Below are positions 60,199-64,000 of a stretch of 64,000 nt of DNA, piece after piece (positions within the stretch are counted from its first letter, which is position 1; every line of letters begins with the position of its first letter). The stretch is from Limanda limanda (lineage: Eukaryota; Chordata; Actinopteri; Pleuronectiformes; Pleuronectidae): contig NC_083636.1 in assembly GCF_963576545.1 (NCBI RefSeq), positions 9,240,856 to 9,304,855 on the forward strand, given 5' to 3'. The position numbers and the translations under genes are program-made. Under the pieces are notes generated by a model. It was not told the DNA's origin, searched no databases, and saw nothing but the letters and a program-made list of their open reading frames with translations.

Positions 60199-61417
60199 GG
60201 CAGCTGTGCCCCTAATGACCCTCCCACACGTACACACACATACGTGTGACACACTGACTGCGCGGCCACCATTTCCTAGCCCGTACAAACAGAGAAAGGC
60301 TAAAGCTCCTGACGATATCATCTTACTTAGATACTGTCCATGCAAGCGCTGAGACTATCTGTTCTTATTGCGGTGATTTGCACGTGCACACACACACACA
60401 CACTTGCAGCACGGCCAAACAGAGCTGTAACTTGACCTAGTAAGGGGGTATGCTGCTAATGTGTGGTATGTCAGGCCTTCCTTTAGATGCTGCTCTCAGG
60501 CCTATCTTTATAAAGATAAATAAACATGAGCTTTATACTCAGTAGATTGGCACTCAATAAAGCACGCATGGCTCCAGCAAGGCCAAACAGTCCCCTTATA
60601 AAGCTGCATTTAAGTTCACTCGATCTTTATTTGGATCTGCACCAACCTGCATTCACCCAGTAATATCAGTCCAGTAAATATGCCTGATTTATTTCAGCAA
60701 GATTCATTGATTTTCATTCATTGATGTACCCTGGGAAACTGATGAACTGGCACAATGTTAAAGAAAGAGATTCCAAAAATTCTGACTCTGTGCCAAAATC
60801 AAATGGTTATTTCTTGGCCCATGTCCCGTCCTTCCACCAAGGTGTGTGGAAGTCTATCCACCTTCATCTCTAAAGCTCAGTAACAAATGTCTTATTTGTT
60901 TAATCTGTTAAATTTGTGTCTTTTTTAACAAATTATATTTTTTAGATGCTGGTAGTTACATCGTGTGACCTCCAGACAGAGGCTGTAGTTTATTATCTGA
61001 TGGACAATCATGATAAGTGTGGTTTTAATCCTTTTTATTTATCCCTCAACCAAAGTGGGAATATGCATAACGCAAGAGCTGCATTAAAAATACTTTTAAA
61101 ACAGCTGACACAGCAAAATCCCTTTGAGCATTTAATGAGGAACCTCTTTCCGTGAAGGCTGTTATTTATTTCCACTGAAAGACGGTCATATCCATCAATT
61201 TCCTGTTTACAACAGCTCTGACTGGTCCCAATTAAGCCTCCAAAAGCAATGAACCAGTCGACCACTAGCATGAATCCGGAAAAATAATTGGTAAACTAAT
61301 TCAAACCAGTGACATCAGCTTTCCTTCCTGACCTTTAGAGTACCTCTGCCTAAAATCAGACCCAAGCCCCAAGGCCCCAAGCAATCACATATATAAAGTT
61401 TCTACAGTGTAACATAC

Positions 61418-61592
61418 CTGGACTGCATCTCTTGTGTCTTGTGGGTGCTGGCGGACTGGGCGGTGCTGCTGCTCTGCTGGCTGAGCTCCACCAGGGACTG
61501 GTAGTACTGCTGCTGCTGCTGCTGCTGCTGCTTGTAGCGTGACAGGATGAAGAAGAGGCCCAGGATGCTCTTTAGGTTGCCATTCCTGATCT
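61418..61592 (-). CDS. nav3: nav3 exon: end of CH domain plus poly-Gln
   Basis: A 175-base exon. On the coding strand the acceptor is 'tttgtccctcaag' above 61592, and the donor 'gtatgttaca' starts at 61417. After a split Glu it reads IRNGNLKSILGLFFILSRYK, then eight Gln, YYQSLVELSQQSSSTAQSAS and THKTQEMQS, ending in phase 2. IRNGNLK.ILGLFF.LSRYK is the last helix of the NAV2/NAV3 calponin-homology domain. YYQSLVEL and MQSSLTARYA (across the junction) are NAV3-like; NAV1 lacks a CH domain. Human NAV3 has a shorter Gln/His tract here. An acceptor two bases further in (caagag|atc) is also possible but would change the incoming phase. The earlier CH exons are not visible up to 64000. Confidence 0.93.
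61507..61530 (-). repeat. nav3: Coding (CAG)8 trinucleotide repeat
   Basis: Eight uninterrupted CAG codons on the coding strand, between AAG (Lys) and TAC TAC (Tyr-Tyr), encode eight glutamines right after the CH domain. A pure CAG tract in coding sequence is prone to length variation. Confidence 0.95.
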
Positions 61593-64000
61593 CTTGAGGG
61601 ACAAACCATGGACAAAAGAAAATGTTTTTAACACTGTCCTATAAATCCCCACGACACCCCTGGTCATTTTCTCTGAAAACAATAATGCTTTTTTCGTTTG
61701 GTGAGATCGAAAGCAATGTCCTCTCTGTTAAAAGACCATTTATTGTGTATCCTACTGTAAGAAATCATTTGGGGATAAAGCTCAATTGCAGCTGTTGTGC
61801 ACGAAGCGTAACAGTTTTATAAGAGCAATTATACACTGGCTTAGTGTAGAAATGGATACACATTATATAATATTCAGAGTTCTGGCCTTTACTGTGAAGT
61901 CATTTAATTATATTCTGCATGAAGAAACGCTTAATCTGACGAGAACAAACAGTTGTTGTGTGTTCAGACTAAAGCATCTGCTCTACATGAGCTAACCCGC
62001 AGCTGGCTGATGGAGGAGATCAGCTCGGGTTCTTGGTTATGAGAAGACTGAGGCAAAATAGCCAAACATATAAAACTGAATCATAATTTTACACTTCTGC
62101 TTTTGCAATGATATGAGGAACTGAATGTGTATCTGCAGGCGTTGTGGTTGCACATAGACAGAATTGAAAAATATTGTGCATTTGTATTTAAAGGGATGAG
62201 ACACAAACAGGATAAACAAAAGCAGCTGAGTTGCATTTCTCTATTTAAAGTACAGCTAAAATGAAACAAACTAGAAAACAACAGCACAGATAGTGGAAAA
62301 TAATAGGATGAAATGCAATAAACCAAATAATTTGATCGTGAAAATGAACCAGATTGAATTACATTCATGTTTATATTCATGTTCGGGGTATCACATCTCC
62401 ACGAAGCTCCAGCGCTGCAGATGAAGTTAACTTTTAAATGTGCTGTGCTGGCAGTAGCAAGAAAGTTCCTAATCGCTGGTAACTTTGTTCCGAGTGTTCG
62501 ACTTATCCTCAACAGTTCCCGGGTTCATCTCAGACAAAACTCAAACAAATGAGTCTCTCACAGACTCCTGCACACACAGTTGAGATAGTATTCAGCAGTC
62601 ACACCACAGAGTAGGAAAAATTGATCACTGGGGCTAAAGCACCCATTTGTGAAATGGACTTTTCATATCAAACCCCTCAGTGAGAGCTGGCACGCAGAGG
62701 CACAGGAAGGATGGCAGCGGCTGACGCAGGGCTTTTTGCTCCATTTTTCAATCTGGCGAGGCTCAAGCATTCACCTACAGTCATCTATGGCAGGGTTGTT
62801 TGGGGAGTGGGGATGTTGGAGAAGATTAATCTCTTGAGGGTTGTTTTCCATTTTCTAACACCCAGAGGTGGCAATTTATACCGGACCTCAGAGAGGGTCT
62901 GAACAGCAGTGTTTTCTGTGCTGCAGAGAGACAACGCTGCAGAATCAGCCAACCAAAGGGCTGCTCTGGACTGAAACTGTTCAAATTAATAAAGATTACA
63001 CTCATGAGGACAAGAGAATACGAATCTTTCATTGGTCCCCAAAGGGAAGCTGCCTTCCAGGTCAGGGTCAGCTAGAGAACAGCCCATTTATGTGTTGTAT
63101 GCCTTTGAAAGCTTTGCAAAGTGTAGACCTGCACCAAGGTTATACAAACCAGGGATTTCAGCAACTATCCTGTTCTGTTTATTTGAATAGAAACATAAAA
63201 AAGGGTTGAATGATCAGCTAATTCAAAATAGACTCCTAATTTCATAGAAACGTCAAAGATTTGCCAGTGATTTAGACAGAAACATAATTTGTTTTTATTC
63301 CCGGCTGGTTGGAATTATCTCCGGAGCTTTTCACAGTCTCTAGATGTTTTGTTTAGTTTGGAACTAAAAACAAGTTAATCCATCAAGTGAGAGGATAACT
63401 GCATGAAGAGGCAAGTGCATAGGGGTTTCTTACAAAGTGTTCAGTCAGTGTATGTAATATCCAAAGTGTCAGAAAGAAACTCGGGCTCTTTCAGTAGCAC
63501 CATAGGCACAAACCCCATCACCGACTTTTCCTTCCAGAATGATGTTGGAGGAACACTTTTTTTTCAAGTGTCTGGGGGTTTTGGAAGAAGTTCAATCTCG
63601 GAAAATCGCCCATTAGACATTTTCATACTCAGCCTTTTCATCCACTGAAAGCCGGAGGACTCTTGCCGCTCCGGAGTGGTGTAGAAGTGATTTCAAGAGT
63701 GTTTCTTCTTGGCTCACACTCAATGAAAATGTGCCTTTGCTTTTGGAGGCCTTTTAAGTGGTCGACATGGCTTCATTCAATCATTCCTTCTTATTTGGAG
63801 AGGTTAGTTATTAGATGAGTCACAGAGCAATTTCGAGGAGGTGAGGGAAAGGTCCTGGCACAGCCTAGCAATGCAAAGTGTGGAAACGTAAGGACTATAT
63901 ATTCTGTCTTTACCTATTTAATCAACTGTTATTGGGTTTAATCCACAGACAATACATGTCCATTCAGGTTTTCTCTTCTTCCCAGCTTCTTCATGTAAGT
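61593..64000 (-). other. nav3: nav3 intron (5' part beyond window)
   Basis: No exon was recognised here. The preceding CH-domain exon, which should end in a G of a split Glu codon, must lie beyond 64000. The sequence is ordinary AT-rich intron. A short stretch near 63025-63060 (cattggtccccaaaggg) weakly resembles the fragment at 41711-41740 and may be the same repeat class. Short ORFs lack family features. Confidence 0.65.

Larger units (their letters stand above)
58451..61417 (-). other. nav3: nav3 intron, part upstream of the alternative first exon
   Basis: Intron between exon 61418-61592 and the alternative exon. It holds a hairpin at 58724-58752, a (TG)28 tract at 59973-60029, and a G-rich run at 60165-60198 with several G-triplets. 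No coding signal beyond chance ORFs. Confidence 0.75.

Overview
The window is vertebrate nuclear DNA, most likely from a ray-finned (teleost) fish. It has short exons with GT/AG junctions in long AT-rich introns, many long CA/GT, GA and CT microsatellites, and remnants of fish-type non-LTR retrotransposons. Nothing suggests a prokaryotic, organellar or viral replicon.

I recognise one gene, on the minus strand across the whole window: the 5' half of neuron navigator 3 (nav3, unc-53 family). Eight constitutive-type coding exons join in order with matching splice phases. They lie at 61418-61592 (end of the calponin-homology domain plus a poly-Gln tract), 52392-52460, 46872-47014, 39147-40269 (large Ser/Lys-rich exon with SxIP motifs), 34193-34308, 24092-24200, 15268-15675 and 13441-13560. 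The last has no ATG and is easily missed. The first CH-domain exons lie beyond the right edge. The coiled coils and AAA-type ATPase lie beyond the left edge. Peptide signatures fit NAV3 better than NAV1 or NAV2.

The most interesting feature is two further exons that look like alternative first coding exons. Each opens with an ATG preceded in frame by a stop 9 bases upstream, and each ends in a GT donor whose phase fits the next nav3 exon. Exon 58066-58199 encodes a 44-residue basic N-terminus with two SRLP motifs. It would splice to 52392-52460 and give a protein without the CH domain. Exon 30268-30949 encodes a 227-residue N-terminus resembling the start of NAV1, which lacks a CH domain. It would splice to 24092-24200 and also bypass the SxIP-rich exon. 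The gene therefore seems to encode at least three N-termini: CH-containing, short basic, and NAV1-like.

The rest is intron. It holds microsatellites, a G-quadruplex-prone run beside a TG tract, several perfect hairpins, an L2-type LINE 3' end, a GATG-tailed retroelement end, a MITE-like fragment, and candidate regulatory patches. These include a perfect palindromic RFX/X-box and a cluster of AGCTAAT homeodomain-like sites. No tRNA, rRNA, CRISPR array or second protein-coding gene was recognised.
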